Source: Leifsonia sp. PS1209
GTDB lineage: Bacteria; Actinomycetota; Actinomycetes; Actinomycetales; Microbacteriaceae
NCBI RefSeq assembly: GCF_012317045.1
Contig: NZ_CP051154.1
Span: forward strand, 1,674,001-1,738,000
Length of the DNA: 64,000 bases
Direction: 5' to 3'
Part shown: positions 27,797 through 38,047 of the stretch, in pieces
How positions within the stretch are numbered: the stretch's first letter is position 1
How the letters are laid out: the number at the start of each line of letters is the position of its first letter
The notes under the pieces: model-generated
The model's database searches: none
Told to the model about the DNA's origin: nothing
Seen by the model: the letters and a program-made list of their open reading frames with translations, nothing else
Made by a program: the position numbers and the translations under genes

Positions 27797-27822
27797 TACT
27801 GTACCGTCCAGACGGTACAGTA
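27797..27822. promoter_or_regulatory. 26-bp palindromic operator between tetR and the MFS pump
   Basis: TACTGTACCGTC (27797-27808) and GACGGTACAGTA (27811-27822) are perfect inverted arms with a 2-bp centre. The site ends 5 bp before the MFS ATG and 22 bp from the TetR start; on both strands the arm contains TACTGT, a -10-like hexamer. The ACCGTC/GACGGT core is common in operators of TetR regulators of drug pumps. Confidence 0.75.
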
Positions 27823-27827
27823 GCTAC

Positions 27828-29360
27828 ATGTCCACGCCGAGCATCACCACGCCCACGCCCGCCGTCGCGCCCCGCGCCGGTGCGCGTCAATGGGTGGCGC
27901 TCGCTGTTCTGATGCTTCCCGTGCTGCTGGTCTCCGTCGACAACACGGTGCTCAGCTTCGCGCTGCCCGCCATCTCCCAGGCGCTCGAACCGAGCGGCAC
28001 GGGGATGCTCTGGATCATCGACGCGTACCCGCTCGTGCTCGCGGGGCTCCTCGTCTCGATGGGCAGCCTCGGCGACAGGATTGGGCGCCGCAAGCTGCTG
28101 CTGATCGGCGCGACCGGGTTCGCCGTCGTCTCCGTCGGCGCCGCCTTCGCGCCGACGACCGAGTGGCTCATCGCCGCGCGCGCCAGCCTCGGGTTCTTCG
28201 GCGCGATGCTGATGCCGTCCACGCTGTCGCTGCTGCGCAGCATCTTCACCGACCGCGAGCAGCGCAGGCTCGCCATCGCCGTCTGGGCCTCCGGGTTCGC
28301 TGCTGGCTCGGCCCTCGGCCCGATCGTCGGCGGCGTGCTCATCGAGCACTTCTGGTGGGGATCGGTGTTCCTGCTCGCGGTGCCTGTGCTCATCCCGTTG
28401 CTCGTGCTGACTCCGCTGCTGGTACGCGAGTCGCGCGACCCGAACCCCGGGCCGATCGACGTCCCGAGCATCCTGCTGTCGCTGCTGACGATGGCGCCCA
28501 TCGTGTACGGGATCAAGTCGCTCGCCTCCGACGGCCTCTCCGTGGCCGGGGTGCTCGCCATCGTGATCGGGGCCGTGTCCGGCTGGCTGTTCGTGCGCAG
28601 GCAACTGCGCAGGCCCATCCCGATGCTCGACATGCGGCTGTTCCGGCGGGCGTCGTTCAGCGGCGCCGTGCTGATCAACCTGCTGAGCGTGGTGTCGCTC
28701 GTCGGCTACCTGTTCTTCGTGTCGCAGCACCTGCAGCTGGTGCTCGGCCTCAGCCCGATCGACGCCGGTCTCGTGCTCATCCCCGGTCTCGCCACGATGA
28801 TCGTGGCCGGGCTGGTCGTGGTGCCGATCGCGCGGCGCGTACGGGCGGCGATCGTGGTGCCCGTCGCGCTGCTGATCTCGGCGGTCGGCTACCTCGTGGT
28901 GGCTCTGTCGGGAGGGGATGCGCAGGCCGGGGTGCTCATCCTGTCGTTCGTCCTGCTCGGGCTCGGGATCGGCGCGGCCGAGACGGTCTCGAACGAGCTG
29001 ATCCTGACGAGCGCTCCCGCCGAGAAGGCCGGTGCGGCCTCCGCGGTGTCCGAGACGGCGTACGAACTGGGCGCCGTGCTCGGAACGGCGACGCTCGGCA
29101 CGATCCTCACCGCGTCATACCGTTCGGCGGTGGTGCTGCCGGATGGACTCAGCGCCGCTCAGGCGCACGCGGCGGGGGAGACCCTCGGCGGTGCCACGAC
29201 CGTGGCCGGACAGCTCCCCGGCGACCTCGGCGAGCAGTTACTCGCGTCGGCGCGGGCCGCGTTCGATTCCGGAGTCGCGCTGACCGCAGGCATCGGCGTC
29301 GGGCTCATGGTGGCCGCGGCGGCCCTCGCGGTGTTCTCGCTGCGGAAGATCGGGCGCTGA
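27828..29360 (+). CDS. MFS drug-resistance transporter, DHA2 (EmrB/QacA) type
   Basis: A 510-residue pump with 14 predicted spans. Family motifs: [18 protein letters not shown] (motif D1 in span 1), [20 protein letters not shown], the motif A loop [16 protein letters not shown], and motif C-like [18 protein letters not shown] charged residue in span 1 (Asp in SVDNTV) is typical for cation/drug antiport. The nearest named relatives by motif are SmvA/QacA-like efflux pumps for quaternary compounds; the true substrates are unknown. Divergent TetR control through the palindrome just upstream is very likely. Confidence 0.87.
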   Translation: MSTPSITTPTPAVAPRAGARQWVALAVLMLPVLLVSVDNTVLSFALPAISQALEPSGTGMLWIIDAYPLVLAGLLVSMGSLGDRIGRRKLLLIGATGFAVVSVGAAFAPTTEWLIAARASLGFFGAMLMPSTLSLLRSIFTDREQRRLAIAVWASGFAAGSALGPIVGGVLIEHFWWGSVFLLAVPVLIPLLVLTPLLVRESRDPNPGPIDVPSILLSLLTMAPIVYGIKSLASDGLSVAGVLAIVIGAVSGWLFVRRQLRRPIPMLDMRLFRRASFSGAVLINLLSVVSLVGYLFFVSQHLQLVLGLSPIDAGLVLIPGLATMIVAGLVVVPIARRVRAAIVVPVALLISAVGYLVVALSGGDAQAGVLILSFVLLGLGIGAAETVSNELILTSAPAEKAGAASAVSETAYELGAVLGTATLGTILTASYRSAVVLPDGLSAAQAHAAGETLGGATTVAGQLPGDLGEQLLASARAAFDSGVALTAGIGVGLMVAAAALAVFSLRKIGR

Positions 29361-29461
29361 CGCGGATCCGGCCCCTGGGGCGCGATCCGGAGGGCGCGCA
29401 TCCACCCGGTCGCTCGCCGGTAGTGTGGGATGGTCAGCCCGCACCGAACAGCAGGAGTGCC

Positions 29462-30526
29462 ATGTCCGAGTCCCCGTCCGTCGTCAAGCTCGCCGTCATC
29501 CCGGGAGACGGGATCGGACCGGAGGTCGTCGCCGAGGCGGTCAAGGTGCTCGACGCCGTCACGGAGGGCAGCGGACTCACGTTCTCGAAGACGCCGTTCT
29601 CGCTGGGCGCTCAGCGCTACCTCGAGACCGGCGACGTGCTCACCGACACCGATCTGGATGCGATCAAGCAGCACGACGCCATCCTGCTCGGCGCCGTCGG
29701 CGGCGTGCCGGGCGACCCCCGCCTCGCCGGGGCCAACATCGAGCGCGGGCTGCTGCTGAAGCTCCGCTTCACGCTCGACCACTACGTCAACCTGCGCCCG
29801 ACCACGCTGTTCCCCGGCATCGCCAGCCCGCTCGCCGACCCGGGCGACGTCGACTTCGTCGTCGTGCGCGAGGGCACCGAGGGGCCGTACGTCGGCAACG
29901 GCGGCGCCATCCGCCAGGGAACGCCGCACGAGATCGCCAACGAGGTCTCCGTGAACACGGCGTACGGCGTCGAGCGCGTCGTCCGCTACGCCTTCGACCA
30001 GGCGGAGCAGCGCAGCAAGAAGCTCACGCTCGTGCACAAGACCAACGTACTCACCTTCGCCGGCTCGCTCTGGAAGCGGATCGTGGACGCTGTCGCCGCC
30101 GAGCATCCGGAGGTGGCGGTCGACTATCTGCACGTCGACGCCGCCACGATCTTCCTGGTCACGAATCCTGCTAGATTTGACGTGATCGTCACAGACAACC
30201 TCTTCGGCGACATCCTCACCGATCTCGCGGCCGCAATCAGCGGCGGCATCGGACTGGCGGCCTCGGGCAACATCAACCCTGCAGGCGAATTCCCCAGCAT
30301 GTTCGAGCCGGTTCACGGATCGGCCCCCGACATCGCAGGCCAGCAGAAGGCCGACCCCACCGCTGCGATCCTCTCCGTCGCACTCCTGCTCCGACACCTC
30401 GGACGGGTGGAGCTCGCGGAGCGGGTGGAGCAGGCGGTGACCGCCGACCTCGCCAGCCGCGGCACAGCATCCCGCGCCACCGCCGAAATCGGCGACGCGA
30501 TCGCCACCGCCGTGGCGCAGAATTAG
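29462..30526 (+). CDS. leuB: 3-isopropylmalate dehydrogenase
   Basis: NAD-dependent oxidative decarboxylation of 3-isopropylmalate in leucine synthesis. The 354-residue protein has [20 protein letters not shown], the substrate loop [34 protein letters not shown], the Lys of [10 protein letters not shown], metal-binding Asps in [17 protein letters not shown] and the NAD-specific loop [30 protein letters not shown] precedes the ATG. From about 30168 the codons change for a stretch (AAT, CCT, GCT, AGA, TTT in a row), which is unlike the upstream part of the gene. ilvE follows 38 bp later. Confidence 0.95.
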   Translation: MSESPSVVKLAVIPGDGIGPEVVAEAVKVLDAVTEGSGLTFSKTPFSLGAQRYLETGDVLTDTDLDAIKQHDAILLGAVGGVPGDPRLAGANIERGLLLKLRFTLDHYVNLRPTTLFPGIASPLADPGDVDFVVVREGTEGPYVGNGGAIRQGTPHEIANEVSVNTAYGVERVVRYAFDQAEQRSKKLTLVHKTNVLTFAGSLWKRIVDAVAAEHPEVAVDYLHVDAATIFLVTNPARFDVIVTDNLFGDILTDLAAAISGGIGLAASGNINPAGEFPSMFEPVHGSAPDIAGQQKADPTAAILSVALLLRHLGRVELAERVEQAVTADLASRGTASRATAEIGDAIATAVAQN

Positions 30527-30564
30527 TTCATCCGCTTCGAACGAGCGCAGCGCAAAGGATTCTC

Positions 30565-31695
30565 ATGACATCTCCGACCAGCATCACCCTCACGGGAGCA
30601 CCGACCCCCAGCGGTCTCGCTTTCGCCGTCACCAGGAACGAGGAGGCGCGCAGCGCAGCCGAGCGTGAGGAGATCCTCGCGAACCCGGGCTTCGGCAACT
30701 ACTTCACCGACCATATGGTGGACCTGTGCTGGTCGGTCAAGGGTGGCTGGCACCGCCCGCGCGTCTCGCCGTACGGCCCGATCCAGCTGGAGCCGTCCGC
30801 CGCCGTCCTGCACTACGCGCAGGAGATCTTCGAGGGTCTGAAGGCCTACCGTCACGAGGACGGCTCGGTCTGGACCTTCCGCCCGGAGGCGAACGCCGCC
30901 AGGATGCAGCGCTCGGCATACCGCCTCGCGTTGCCGGAGCTCCCGGTCGAGTACTTCATCGACTCGCTCAAGCAGCTCATCGCCGTGGACGGCGACTGGG
31001 TGCCCAGCCAGCCGGAGACAAGCCTCTACCTGCGTCCCTTCATGTTCGCCAAGGAGGCGTTCCTCGGCGTCCGTCCGGCGAACAAAGTCGCCTACTACCT
31101 GATCGCGAGCCCGGCGGGCGCGTACTTCTCCGGCGGAGTGAACCCGGTCTCGATCTGGCTCTCCGACCACTGGTCCCGCGCGGGCAAGGGCGGAACGGGA
31201 GCGGCGAAGACCGGAGGCAACTACGCGTCCAGCCTGCTGCCCCAGGCCGAAGCGGCCGAACACGGCTGCGCGCAGGTGCTGTTCCTCGACTCGGTGGAGG
31301 GCAAGTACCTCGAAGAGCTCGGCGGGATGAACGTGGTGCTCGTCTACAAGGACGGCACCCTGGTGACCCCCGAGTCCGACAGCATCCTGGAGGGCATCAC
31401 CCTCGAGTCCGTGCTGCAGCTGGCCCGCGACCGCGGCCACAAGGTCGAGCAGCGCAAGGTGACGATCGACGAGTGGCGCGTCGGCGTGGAGTCCGGCGAC
31501 ATCGTCGAGGTGTTCGCCTGCGGCACCGCCGCCGTGATCACCCCGATCGGCGAGCTCAAGTCGGACACCTTCACCGTCGGCGACATCACCGCCCCTCCCG
31601 GGGAGCTCACGATGTCGCTGCGCGAGGAGCTCACCGACATCCAGTACGGCCGCGTGCGCGACCGCCACAACTGGATGATGCGTCTCGACGGCTAG
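30565..31695 (+). CDS. ilvE: branched-chain amino acid aminotransferase
   Basis: PLP enzyme (fold type IV) performing the last step of valine, isoleucine and leucine synthesis. The 376-residue protein shows [40 protein letters not shown], the PLP lysine in [34 protein letters not shown] and [18 protein letters not shown]. These are the marks of the long actinobacterial and eukaryotic-like IlvE group. It follows leuB after 38 bp, likely in one transcript. The stop overlaps the convergent aminotransferase-V gene by 4 bp. Confidence 0.95.
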   Translation: MTSPTSITLTGAPTPSGLAFAVTRNEEARSAAEREEILANPGFGNYFTDHMVDLCWSVKGGWHRPRVSPYGPIQLEPSAAVLHYAQEIFEGLKAYRHEDGSVWTFRPEANAARMQRSAYRLALPELPVEYFIDSLKQLIAVDGDWVPSQPETSLYLRPFMFAKEAFLGVRPANKVAYYLIASPAGAYFSGGVNPVSIWLSDHWSRAGKGGTGAAKTGGNYASSLLPQAEAAEHGCAQVLFLDSVEGKYLEELGGMNVVLVYKDGTLVTPESDSILEGITLESVLQLARDRGHKVEQRKVTIDEWRVGVESGDIVEVFACGTAAVITPIGELKSDTFTVGDITAPPGELTMSLREELTDIQYGRVRDRHNWMMRLDG

Positions 31696-32792
31696 GAACC
31701 TGCCGGCTCTGCGCTTCCCCGATCCTTCGCGGGAAGCGCGTCGCCGACTCGTGCGACGTCGTCGGGCGTGTTCCAGAGGTGGAAGGCCACCCTGGCACGC
31801 CCGGCGCGTCCGGACGCCCGGATGCCGGAGGCGCTGAGGGCGGCGAGGTCGGAGCCGTCCGCATCCGGCCAGGTGACGATCGCCTGACCGAGGGCCGGAA
31901 GGCCGAGGCGGTCGGAGAGGGCGTCGCCGAGGCCGCTCGTGTATGCGTGCACCGCGACCTGGTCGAGGCCGGCGAAGAATGCGAGCGCGGCGGCGGTTCC
32001 CGGCCAGACCGGCCAGGCGGGGGAGACGTCGAAGCGGCGCGCATCCCGGGCCAGGTGCATGTCCGGGCCGTAGCAGGATGCCCACGGGTCGTCGCCGGCG
32101 AACCAGCCGGCCTGCACGGGTCGCAGCTCGTCGAGCATCCGGTCGCCCACGGTGAGGAAGGCCGAGCCGCGCGGGGCGCACAGCCACTTGTATGCGTGGC
32201 AGGCGGTGAGGTCGAACCGGGAGGCGTCGACCGGGAGCCAGCCGACGGCCTGGGTGAGGTCGGCGAAGGTGATCGCGCCGTGCGTGGCCGCCGCGGCGAT
32301 GATCGCGTCGGAGTCCGCGACAGCGCCCGTCGCTGACTGCACGAGCGAGAAGGCGACCAGGCTGGTGCGCGGGCCGATGGCGTCGGCGACGCGGTCGAGC
32401 GGCGCGTGCACGACGGTGACGCCTCTGTGCTGCTGCGCGAGGAACGGGAAGACCATCGAGCTGAAGTCGCCGTCGACGCAGACCACCTCCGCGCCGTCCG
32501 GGAGGGATGCGGCGACGGTCGCGGCGATGGCGGAGACCTGCGAGCCGATCGCCACCCGGTCGGCCGGGACGCCGACGATGCTGCCGAACGCGGCCCGCGC
32601 CTCCTCGACGGCGGCGCCGTACGCGGCCGGGGTGGCCTCTCCGCGCTCCCAGGCGTCCAGCTCGGCGCGGGATGCGCTGAGCGTCGCCCGCAGCGGAAGG
32701 CCCTGGGTGCAGGCGGCCAGGTAGCCGGCCCCGCCGACGAAGGCGGCGCGCGCGGCGGCGAGCGGCTGCGGGACGATGACGGGTGCTGGCAT
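31692..32792 (-). CDS. class V-fold PLP-dependent aminotransferase-like protein
   Basis: A 366-residue PLP enzyme of the aminotransferase class V/cysteine desulfurase fold. [20 protein letters not shown] is the cofactor-phosphate region, [19 protein letters not shown] carries the Asp that pairs with the pyridine nitrogen, and [16 protein letters not shown] contains the likely Schiff-base Lys. It lacks the catalytic Cys of desulfurases. It resembles kynureninase and isopenicillin-N-epimerase-like proteins; substrate unknown. It diverges from a LysR regulator, which is therefore its probable controller. It also converges with ilvE by 4 bp. Confidence 0.82.
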   Translation of the reverse strand: MPAPVIVPQPLAAARAAFVGGAGYLAACTQGLPLRATLSASRAELDAWERGEATPAAYGAAVEEARAAFGSIVGVPADRVAIGSQVSAIAATVAASLPDGAEVVCVDGDFSSMVFPFLAQQHRGVTVVHAPLDRVADAIGPRTSLVAFSLVQSATGAVADSDAIIAAAATHGAITFADLTQAVGWLPVDASRFDLTACHAYKWLCAPRGSAFLTVGDRMLDELRPVQAGWFAGDDPWASCYGPDMHLARDARRFDVSPAWPVWPGTAAALAFFAGLDQVAVHAYTSGLGDALSDRLGLPALGQAIVTWPDADGSDLAALSASGIRASGRAGRARVAFHLWNTPDDVARVGDALPAKDRGSAEPAGS

Positions 32793-32830
32793 GCCTCCAG
32801 CGTGCCGATCCCGGACCTATTCGAAAAGAG

Positions 32831-32857
32831 CAGGTGTTGAATCGCATCCATCACCTG
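32831..32857. promoter_or_regulatory. inverted repeat between the class V aminotransferase gene and lysR
   Basis: CAGGTG (32831-32836) and CACCTG (32852-32857) are perfect inverted arms 15 bp apart, a 27-bp site between the divergent starts at 32792 and 32873. Spacing fits a LysR dimer-of-dimers contact, but the classic T-N11-A core is not clear. Confidence 0.4.
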
Positions 32858-32872
32858 TGGTTATGTGTGCGT

Positions 32873-33817
32873 GTGTCCCTCGACGATCTCGACTCCCACA
32901 GCCTGCGCGTCGTGCGCGCCATCGCCGACCACGGCTCGATCACCCGCGCCGCCGACGCGCTCGGCTACAGTCAGCCCGCCATCAGCCAGCACCTCAAACG
33001 GCTCGAAGCCCGGCTCGGGATGCCCGTGGTCGCCCGGGCGGGACGCGGTGTGCGGCTGACCGAGGCCGGCAGGGTGCTCGCCCGCCACGCCACGAGCGTC
33101 ACGACGGCACTGGATGCTGCGGCCGGGGAACTCGCCGACCTGCAGGGCCTCCGGTCGGGGCGGGTGCGGCTCGCGGCGTTCCCGTCCGCGTCGTCGACCA
33201 TCGTGCCGCGGCTGCTGCGCACGATGGGGGCGGCGCATCCCGGGGTGAGGATCACGTACACGGAGGCGGAGCCGCCCGAGGCCGTCGCTGCCGTGCGCGC
33301 GCAGACAGCAGATCTCGCGATCACGTTCAGCTATCCGGGGGACAGGGTCGACCCGCACCGGGAGAGCGCGCGCGGACTCGCGGTCATCCCGGTCTGGCGC
33401 GACGAGATGCTGCTCGTGCTTCCCGCAGGGCACCGGCTCGCGGACGCGAAGGCGGTCGACCTGGCCGAGCTGGCGACGGAGTCGTGGATCGCCGGCTGCC
33501 CGCGCTGCCGTGGCCACCTGCTCGAACTGACGGACGCGCGCGACTTCGTGCCGCGGATCGCCTACGAGACGGACAACTTCGTCGCGGTGGTGAGCATGGT
33601 CGCAGAGGGCGTGGGCGTCGCGCTGATCCCGTCGCTCGCCATCGGCTCCGCCGGGCACAACGACGGGGTGGTCATCCGGCCCACCGTCAACCACGACCAC
33701 CGCACGGTGAACCTGGTCGGGGCCGTCGGCGCCGACCAGGTGCCCGCCATCGCGAGCACGGCCTCCGCGCTGCTCGAGCTCGACGGGGCGGCCTGGTCGC
33801 TAGCATCGGTGTCATGA
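32873..33817 (+). CDS. LysR family transcriptional regulator
   Basis: A 314-residue regulator. The N-terminal winged helix-turn-helix is LRVVRAIADHGSITRAADAL, then GYSQPAISQHLKRLEARLG; the C-terminal part is a periplasmic-binding-protein-like effector domain (VRLAAFPSASSTIVPRLLRT, then ADLAITFSY, VPRIAYETDNFVAVVSMVAEGVG). The start is one of two nearby GTG codons (32867, 32873); I used 32873 since homology begins LDDLDSHSLR. It diverges from the class V aminotransferase gene and overlaps the next gene by 4 bp (ATGA). Confidence 0.87.
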   Translation: MSLDDLDSHSLRVVRAIADHGSITRAADALGYSQPAISQHLKRLEARLGMPVVARAGRGVRLTEAGRVLARHATSVTTALDAAAGELADLQGLRSGRVRLAAFPSASSTIVPRLLRTMGAAHPGVRITYTEAEPPEAVAAVRAQTADLAITFSYPGDRVDPHRESARGLAVIPVWRDEMLLVLPAGHRLADAKAVDLAELATESWIAGCPRCRGHLLELTDARDFVPRIAYETDNFVAVVSMVAEGVGVALIPSLAIGSAGHNDGVVIRPTVNHDHRTVNLVGAVGADQVPAIASTASALLELDGAAWSLASVS

Positions 33818-34710
33818 GCACCGAGCAGCATCCCGTGATCGCCGTCGTCGGACCGGGAGCGGTCGGCGGACTCGTCGCCTGGCTGCTGCACCGTGCGGGA
33901 GAAGACGTGGTCGCCGTCGGGCGGCCGGCGACCGTCTCCGCCATCGAGGCGAACGGCATCGAGCTGCGCGACACGGGAGGGGCGGCCGCGGAGAAGTTCG
34001 GCACGGGTGTCGAGCGGGTGCCCGCCGGCGTCGACGTGCCGGAGGGTGCGAGCGTCATCGTCGCGACCAAGACGTACGGGCTCGACGACGTGCTGCCCGG
34101 TATCGCCGCGGCGCGGCCCGGCGAGGTGCTGTCGCTGCTCAACGGCGTCGAGCACATGGGGCAGCTGCGGGATGCGCTGCCCGGCGTGCCCGTGGCCGGC
34201 GCGAGCATCGCGGTGTCCGCGCTCCGCGCATCCCCGTCGGTGATCGACCTGCGGAGCCCGTGGGTGCGGATCGAGGTGCCGGAGCCCGCTGCCGGGTTCG
34301 CGTCGGTCGCGGCGCTGACCGCGGCCGGCCCGGCCGTGCGCGTGCGCGGGACGGAGGGAGAGGTGCTCTGGGGCAAGTTCCGGATGCTCGCGTCGATCGC
34401 GCTGCTCACCTCGTACTGGCGGCAGCCGGTTGCCGCTGCCCTCAGCGAGGACCCCGAGCTGACGGAGGCGCTGCTCTCCGAAGTGGTGGCGTGCTCGAAC
34501 GCGTCCGGGGTTCCCGCGACGACGCTGCAGCTCGTCGAGACGCTGTCCGGGGTGCCGGGCGGGATGCGCACCTCGCTGCAGGAGGACCTCGCAGCCGGTG
34601 CGCCGAACGAACTGGACGCCCTCGGCGGCGCCCTGCTGAGGATCGGGGCGGCCAACGGGATCCCGACCCCGGCGGTCGAGCGGATCGTGAGTGCGCTGAG
34701 CGTGGCCTGA
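33814..34710 (+). CDS. ketopantoate reductase-like protein (ApbA/PanE family)
   Basis: A 298-residue NADPH-dependent 2-oxo acid reductase-type protein. The N-terminal dinucleotide motif is IAVVGPGAVGGLVAWLLHRA; the substrate domain has VIVATKTYGLDDVLP, LNGVEHMGQL and the helical C-terminal half with WGKFRMLASIALLTSYW (the family's catalytic Lys) and TSLQEDLAAGAPNELDALGG. It could make pantoate or reduce another 2-oxo acid; there is no panB/panC near, so I give no gene symbol. Its ATG overlaps the LysR stop, but a TAGCAT box 7 nt upstream could also drive it separately. Confidence 0.85.
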   Translation: MSTEQHPVIAVVGPGAVGGLVAWLLHRAGEDVVAVGRPATVSAIEANGIELRDTGGAAAEKFGTGVERVPAGVDVPEGASVIVATKTYGLDDVLPGIAAARPGEVLSLLNGVEHMGQLRDALPGVPVAGASIAVSALRASPSVIDLRSPWVRIEVPEPAAGFASVAALTAAGPAVRVRGTEGEVLWGKFRMLASIALLTSYWRQPVAAALSEDPELTEALLSEVVACSNASGVPATTLQLVETLSGVPGGMRTSLQEDLAAGAPNELDALGGALLRIGAANGIPTPAVERIVSALSVA

Positions 34711-34734
34711 TGGCGGGGCAGTAGGCTCGGGAGC

Positions 34735-35502
34735 GTGAAAATCGCGCGCTTCAGCCATGAGGGATCCATCGACTACGGCATCGTCGACGAGGACGCCCTC
34801 GTCGTCCTCGCCGGCGACCCGATGTTCGCCGGATTCGACACCACGGGGGAGCGGGTGCCGCTCAGCAAGGTCGGCGCGCTGCTCGCGCCGGTCATCCCGC
34901 GCTCGAAGGTCGTCGCCGTCGGCAAGAACTACCGCGACCACGCCGCAGAGATGGGCGGGGACGCGCCGGAGGAGCCCCTGCTGTTCCTCAAGCCGAACAC
35001 CGCCGTCATCGGGCTGGGCGATGCCATCGTGCTGCCTCCCCAGTCGAAGCAGGTCGACTTCGAGGGAGAGCTCGCCGTGGTGATCGGGAAAATCGCCCGC
35101 AACGTCTCCGCGAAGGACGCGCACGAGTACATCTTCGGATACACGGTCGCCAACGACGTCACCGCCCGCGACCTGCAGAAGACGGACGGCCAGTGGACGC
35201 GCGCCAAGGGCTTCGACACGTTCTGCCCGCTCGGCCCGGTGATCGAGACCGAGCTGAAACCGGACGCCTACCTGCGCACGCGGGTCAACGGCGAGCTCAA
35301 GCAGGACGCCACGATCGCGGACATGGTTCACGACATCCCGTCGATCGTCGAGTACGCGTCGAGCGTCTTCACGCTGCTGCCCGGGGATGTGATCCTCACC
35401 GGGACACCGGCCGGCATCGGCCCGATCGTCGCGGGAGACACGGTCGAGGTGGAGATCGAAGGCGTCGGCTCGCTCGTGAATCCGGTGCGGGCCGCCAAGT
35501 AG
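34735..35502 (+). CDS. fumarylacetoacetate hydrolase family protein
   Basis: A 255-residue member of the FAH superfamily, which cleaves or decarboxylates 2-oxo/enol acids (acylpyruvases, oxaloacetate decarboxylases, HHDD isomerases). Metal-binding Glu/Glu/Asp motifs are VGKNYRDHAAEM, LFLKPNTAVIG, VDFEGELAVVIGK and YTVANDVTARDLQ; GDVILTGTPAGIGP is near the C-terminus. The precise substrate is not deducible. The GTG start has a TAGGCT box 7 nt upstream. gltX follows after 12 bp, so the two may be cotranscribed, as seen in other Actinobacteria. Confidence 0.9.
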   Translation: MKIARFSHEGSIDYGIVDEDALVVLAGDPMFAGFDTTGERVPLSKVGALLAPVIPRSKVVAVGKNYRDHAAEMGGDAPEEPLLFLKPNTAVIGLGDAIVLPPQSKQVDFEGELAVVIGKIARNVSAKDAHEYIFGYTVANDVTARDLQKTDGQWTRAKGFDTFCPLGPVIETELKPDAYLRTRVNGELKQDATIADMVHDIPSIVEYASSVFTLLPGDVILTGTPAGIGPIVAGDTVEVEIEGVGSLVNPVRAAK

Positions 35503-35514
35503 GATTGAGGGAGT

Positions 35515-37032
35515 ATGTCTGACTCCACTTCGCACCCGTTCTCCACCGCAACCGGCTCCGACGTCCGCGTGCGGTTCTGCCCGTCGCCGACCGGCACGCC
35601 GCACGTCGGCCTGATCCGCACCGCCCTGTTCAACTGGGCGTATGCGCGGCACACCGGCGGCAAGCTCATCTTCCGCATCGAAGACACGGATGCTGCCCGC
35701 GACAGCGAGGAGAGCTACGGCCAGATCATCGAGGCGCTCACCTGGCTGAAGCTCGACTGGGACGAGGGCGTGAACGTCGGAGGCCCCGACGGCCCGTACC
35801 GCCAGTCGGAGCGCTACGACATCTACCGCGACGTGATCGAGAAGCTGAAGGCGTCCGGCCACATCTACGAGAGCTTCGCCAGCGGCGAGGAGATCGAGGC
35901 GCGCAACGTCTCGCTCGGCCGCGACCCCAAGCTCGGCTACGACAACTTCGAGCGCGACCTCAGCGACGAGCAGAAGGCCGCGCACCGCGCCGAGGGCCGC
36001 CAGCCGGCTCTGCGCCTGCGCGTGCCGGACGACGACCTCAGCTTCGACGACCTGGTGCGCGGCGAGATCACCTTCCCGGCCGGATCGTTCAGCGACTTCG
36101 TCGTCGTGCGTCCCAACGGGCACCCGCTCTACCCGTTCGTGAACCCGGTGGACGACGCGCTGATGGGCGTCACCCACGTGCTCCGCGGCGAAGACCTGCT
36201 CTCGTCGACGCCGCGCCAGATCGCGCTCTACCACGCGCTGATCGACGCGGGCATCACCACGTTCGTGCCGCGCTTCGGCCACCTGCCGTATGTGATGGGC
36301 GAGGGAAACAAGAAGCTCTCCAAGCGCGACCCGGAGTCCAACCTGTTCCACCACCGCGACCGCGGGTTCATCCCGGAGGGGCTGGTCAACTACCTGGCGC
36401 TGCTCGGCTGGTCGCTCACCCACGACCGCGACGTGTTCTCGATCGACGAGATGGTCGCGGCGTTCGACGTGGTGAACGTCAACCCCAACCCCGCACGCTT
36501 CGACCAGAAGAAGGCGGAGTCGATCAACGGCGACCACATCCGGTTGCTGGAGGTCGGGGACTTCGCGGAGCGGACCATCCCGTACCTGGTGGCCGACGGC
36601 ATCCTCACGGAGCCGCTGACCGACGCCCAGCGCGCCATCCTGGCCGAGGCGGCCCCGCTGGTGCAGGAGCGCGTGCAGCTGCTTGGCGAGACCCCGGCGA
36701 TGCTCGGCTTCCTGTTCACCGACGCTGCGTCGCTCGAGATCCAGGACGACGCGCGCGCCTCGCTGCCCGCCAACGCCGGAGAGGTGCTCGCCGCCTCCAT
36801 CGGCGCGCTCGAACTGGTGCCGCTCGACGAGTGGAACCACACGAACATCGAGTCCGCCCTCCGGGATGCGCTGATCGAGGCACTCGGGCTGAAGCCGCGT
36901 GTCGCGTTCGGCCCGCTCCGCGTCGCCGTGTCCGGCCGCCGCATCTCGCCGCCGCTGTTCGAGTCGATGGAGATCCTCGGCAAGGCCGAGAGCATCGCGC
37001 GCCTCGACAAGCTGTCCGCCGCGCTCGGATAG
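35515..37032 (+). CDS. gltX: glutamyl-tRNA synthetase
   Basis: Class I synthetase charging tRNA-Glu; in Actinobacteria, which lack GlnRS, the enzyme is non-discriminating and also charges tRNA-Gln for later amidation by GatCAB. The 505-residue protein has the HIGH-like motif [56 protein letters not shown], and the KMSKS-equivalent [15 protein letters not shown], followed by the helical anticodon-binding domain. TGAGGGAG precedes the ATG. A tRNA-Gln(CUG) gene is 1 kb downstream. Confidence 0.95.
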   Translation: MSDSTSHPFSTATGSDVRVRFCPSPTGTPHVGLIRTALFNWAYARHTGGKLIFRIEDTDAARDSEESYGQIIEALTWLKLDWDEGVNVGGPDGPYRQSERYDIYRDVIEKLKASGHIYESFASGEEIEARNVSLGRDPKLGYDNFERDLSDEQKAAHRAEGRQPALRLRVPDDDLSFDDLVRGEITFPAGSFSDFVVVRPNGHPLYPFVNPVDDALMGVTHVLRGEDLLSSTPRQIALYHALIDAGITTFVPRFGHLPYVMGEGNKKLSKRDPESNLFHHRDRGFIPEGLVNYLALLGWSLTHDRDVFSIDEMVAAFDVVNVNPNPARFDQKKAESINGDHIRLLEVGDFAERTIPYLVADGILTEPLTDAQRAILAEAAPLVQERVQLLGETPAMLGFLFTDAASLEIQDDARASLPANAGEVLAASIGALELVPLDEWNHTNIESALRDALIEALGLKPRVAFGPLRVAVSGRRISPPLFESMEILGKAESIARLDKLSAALG

Positions 37033-37039
37033 GCGCGCC

Positions 37040-37990
37040 GTGCCACGGGAGTCACACGAGGTCGTCGTCGTCGGCGGCGGCCCCGCCGGGCTGTCCACCG
37101 CGCTCAACCTGGTGCGGGCGCGCCGCGACGTGCTCGTCGTCGACAGCAACCGGCCCAGGCACGCGGCCACCCTCGTCGCCCGCGGCTACCTGACCCGCGA
37201 CGGCATCGCCCCGCTCGAACTGCGCCGCCTCGGCCGCGAAGAGGTCGAGGCGTACGACGGCGGGGAGGTGACGTTCGCCCTCGCCCAGAGCATCGAGGTG
37301 GAGGGCGACGGCTTCCGGGTGCGCGCGAAAGGCGTCAGGGGAGCAGCGGACATCGACGTGCTCGCGCAGACGGTGGTGATCGCGACGGGACTGCAGGAGA
37401 CGCTGCCCGCCGTGCCGAGCATCCGGGCGTACTACGGCACCCAGCTGCACAGTTGCGTGGAGTGCGACGGCTACGAGAAGGCGGATGCGCCGCTCGCCCT
37501 GATCGGCGAGACGGACGACCTCGCGGAGCGCGCGATGCTGCTCACCCAGTGGACCGACGACCTGATCGTCTTCACCAACGGCGTCGGCACGGTCGGCGAC
37601 GACGACGAGCGGGTGCTCTCCCGGCTCGGCGTGCGCGTCGAGCGCCGCGCGATCGACGACGTGGTGGGGGAGCGAGGGACGATGACGGGCGTGCGCCTGG
37701 CGGACGGCACGGTCATCGACCGCGCGGGCGGCTTCGTGCGCCCGGTCTGGACGCCGTCGCTCGCGTACGCGGCCGGTCTCGACCTGGACGCGGACAGCGA
37801 CGGCTACCTGCTCACGGACGCCCACGGCCGCACCTCGGTGCCCGGGGTGTACGCGGTCGGCGAGACGACGCCTCCCGGCCCCCAGCAGCTCATCGTGGCC
37901 GCGGGCTCCGGAGCGGTCGCGGCCTCGGCGATCAACCGCGACCTCATCGGACTCGCGATCGACGGCGCGCCCGGGATCGCCGTTTTGTAA
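37040..37990 (+). CDS. NAD(P)/FAD-dependent oxidoreductase, thioredoxin-reductase-like
   Basis: A 316-residue flavoprotein. The FAD motif is VVVVGGGPAGLSTALNLVRA, the redox-centre region is LHSCVECDGYEKAD with a CxxC pair as in thioredoxin reductase (CATCDG there), and the C-terminal FAD signature is VPGVYAVGETTPPGPQQL. The second dinucleotide motif, LALIGETDDLAERA, has lost the usual GGG pattern, so NADPH binding may be weak; it might instead be a ferredoxin- or FAD-only relative, as in some low-homology TrxR-like oxidases. GTG at 37040, 7 bp after gltX, is the natural start. Confidence 0.8.
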   Translation: MPRESHEVVVVGGGPAGLSTALNLVRARRDVLVVDSNRPRHAATLVARGYLTRDGIAPLELRRLGREEVEAYDGGEVTFALAQSIEVEGDGFRVRAKGVRGAADIDVLAQTVVIATGLQETLPAVPSIRAYYGTQLHSCVECDGYEKADAPLALIGETDDLAERAMLLTQWTDDLIVFTNGVGTVGDDDERVLSRLGVRVERRAIDDVVGERGTMTGVRLADGTVIDRAGGFVRPVWTPSLAYAAGLDLDADSDGYLLTDAHGRTSVPGVYAVGETTPPGPQQLIVAAGSGAVAASAINRDLIGLAIDGAPGIAVL

Positions 37991-38047
37991 TTGAGGGTCG
38001 GCGTAGGATAAAGTTGACTCTCGTGCCCGGGCTTCGGTTCGGGACAG

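Noticed and set aside
32776..33813. A frame parallel to lysR that is fused in frame to the ketopantoate-reductase-like gene
   Set aside because: It is the out-of-frame shadow of lysR; the real gene starts at the ATG at 33814 with GxGxxG directly after.
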